From contig NZ_CP071409.1 in the NCBI RefSeq assembly GCF_022647505.1, positions 3,286,001-3,350,000 on the forward strand: a stretch of DNA of 64,000 nucleotides, written 5' to 3'. This document shows, piece after piece, positions 63,848 through 64,000 of this stretch. Numbering within the stretch: the stretch's first letter is position 1; every line of letters starts with the position of its first letter. Source of the DNA: [Pantoea] beijingensis. Its GTDB lineage: Bacteria; Pseudomonadota; Gammaproteobacteria; Enterobacterales; Enterobacteriaceae. A program made the position numbers and the translations under genes. The notes beneath the pieces were generated by a model. That model was given only the letters and a program-made list of their open reading frames with translations, searched no databases and was not told the origin of the DNA.

Positions 63848-64000
63848 GTGTCTGAACTACTTTCAGTCATTCTATTTTTAGCATCAATTTCAATTTATTC
63901 AGCAAAAGCCGGGCGGAACAAAATTTGGTTTATGACCCTTCTGGCGATCCTGGGTCTGTTTATTATTCTTAATGCGACTTTATTGGCCAGCAACTATTTT
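63848..64000 (+). CDS. opgB: Phosphoglycerol transferase I, N-terminus (partial)
   Basis: A GTG start at 63848 after an AGAGGAG ribosome site opens a frame to the window end. Its 51 residues ([20 protein letters not shown], then [27 protein letters not shown]) match the first two membrane segments of E. coli OpgB/MdoB, which transfers phosphoglycerol to osmoregulated periplasmic glucans. The rest of about 760 residues lies outside the window. Confidence 0.87.
   Translation, partial: MSELLSVILFLASISIYSAKAGRNKIWFMTLLAILGLFIILNATLLASNYF

Noticed and set aside
63574..63870. A 98-codon minus-strand frame over the opgB start
   Set aside because: It runs antisense through the opgB ribosome site and first codons; opgB is well supported, so this is most likely a shadow.

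Overview
The window is chromosomal DNA of a gamma-proteobacterium of the order Enterobacterales. Most encoded proteins (ThrA, ArcA, Rob, EttA, RadA, PrfC, DeoD, RsmC) read as close orthologues of the Escherichia coli proteins, and the gene order follows the E. coli 99-100 minute region in reverse orientation (thrCBA, lasT, arcA, creA, rob, gpmB, yjjX, trpR, slt, ettA, nadR, radA, serB, smp, deoDBAC, yjjV, yjjU, ytjA, osmY, prfC, yjjG, rimI, holD, rsmC, three leucine tRNAs, yjjZ, fhuF, opgB). Several E. coli genes are missing from this backbone (creBCD, yjjJ, lplA, yjjI, yjjW, dnaTC), and genes not found there in E. coli occupy the gaps. My inference is an Erwinia/Pantoea-like member (Erwiniaceae) or a close neighbour; the sequence alone does not prove the genus.

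Layout. 1-1.3 kb: 3' part of an unrecognised large ORF. 1.3-6.3 kb: threonine operon with leader peptide, attenuator, promoter and terminator. 6.4-14.2 kb: lasT, arcA with a long leader, creA, rob, gpmB, yjjX, a tandem ERIC element, trpR with its operator, slt. 14.4-26.2 kb: an inserted urea-use island (allophanate hydrolase, urea carboxylase, GntR/FCD regulator, UrtABCDE transporter) preceded by a textbook sigma-54 promoter and a palindrome at the expected start of transcription. 26.4-31 kb: deoR, a methyltransferase, ettA, a zinc-type alcohol dehydrogenase. 31-42.9 kb: nadR-radA-serB, smp, a degenerate stretch with a 9-bp minisatellite, the deoCABD operon with a DeoR operator and two CRP sites, yjjV-yjjU and ytjA. 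43-51.6 kb: osmY, prfC, a di-Mop molbindin plus secreted metallo-beta-lactamase-fold gene, yjjG-rimI-holD, rsmC, three identical tRNA-Leu(CAG), yjjZ. 51.7-64 kb: an accessory stretch with Fur boxes, a diguanylate cyclase, fhuF, a YbaK-type deacylase, a four-gene catalase-like peroxidase/cytochrome b561/ECF sigma/anti-sigma operon, a nucleoside hydrolase with a LacI-type regulator and MHS transporter, a DhnA-type aldolase, and the first 51 codons of opgB.

How the parts work together. The urea island would import urea by the ABC transporter and split it to ammonia and carbonate by the ATP- and biotin-dependent urea amidolyase route; its promoter suggests nitrogen-limitation control plus local repression. 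The deo repressor gene and its target operon lie in the same window. The peroxidase operon looks like a self-regulated envelope unit in which cytochrome b561 could feed electrons to a membrane-anchored haem protein. No insertion sequence, phage gene, rRNA or CRISPR array was seen.
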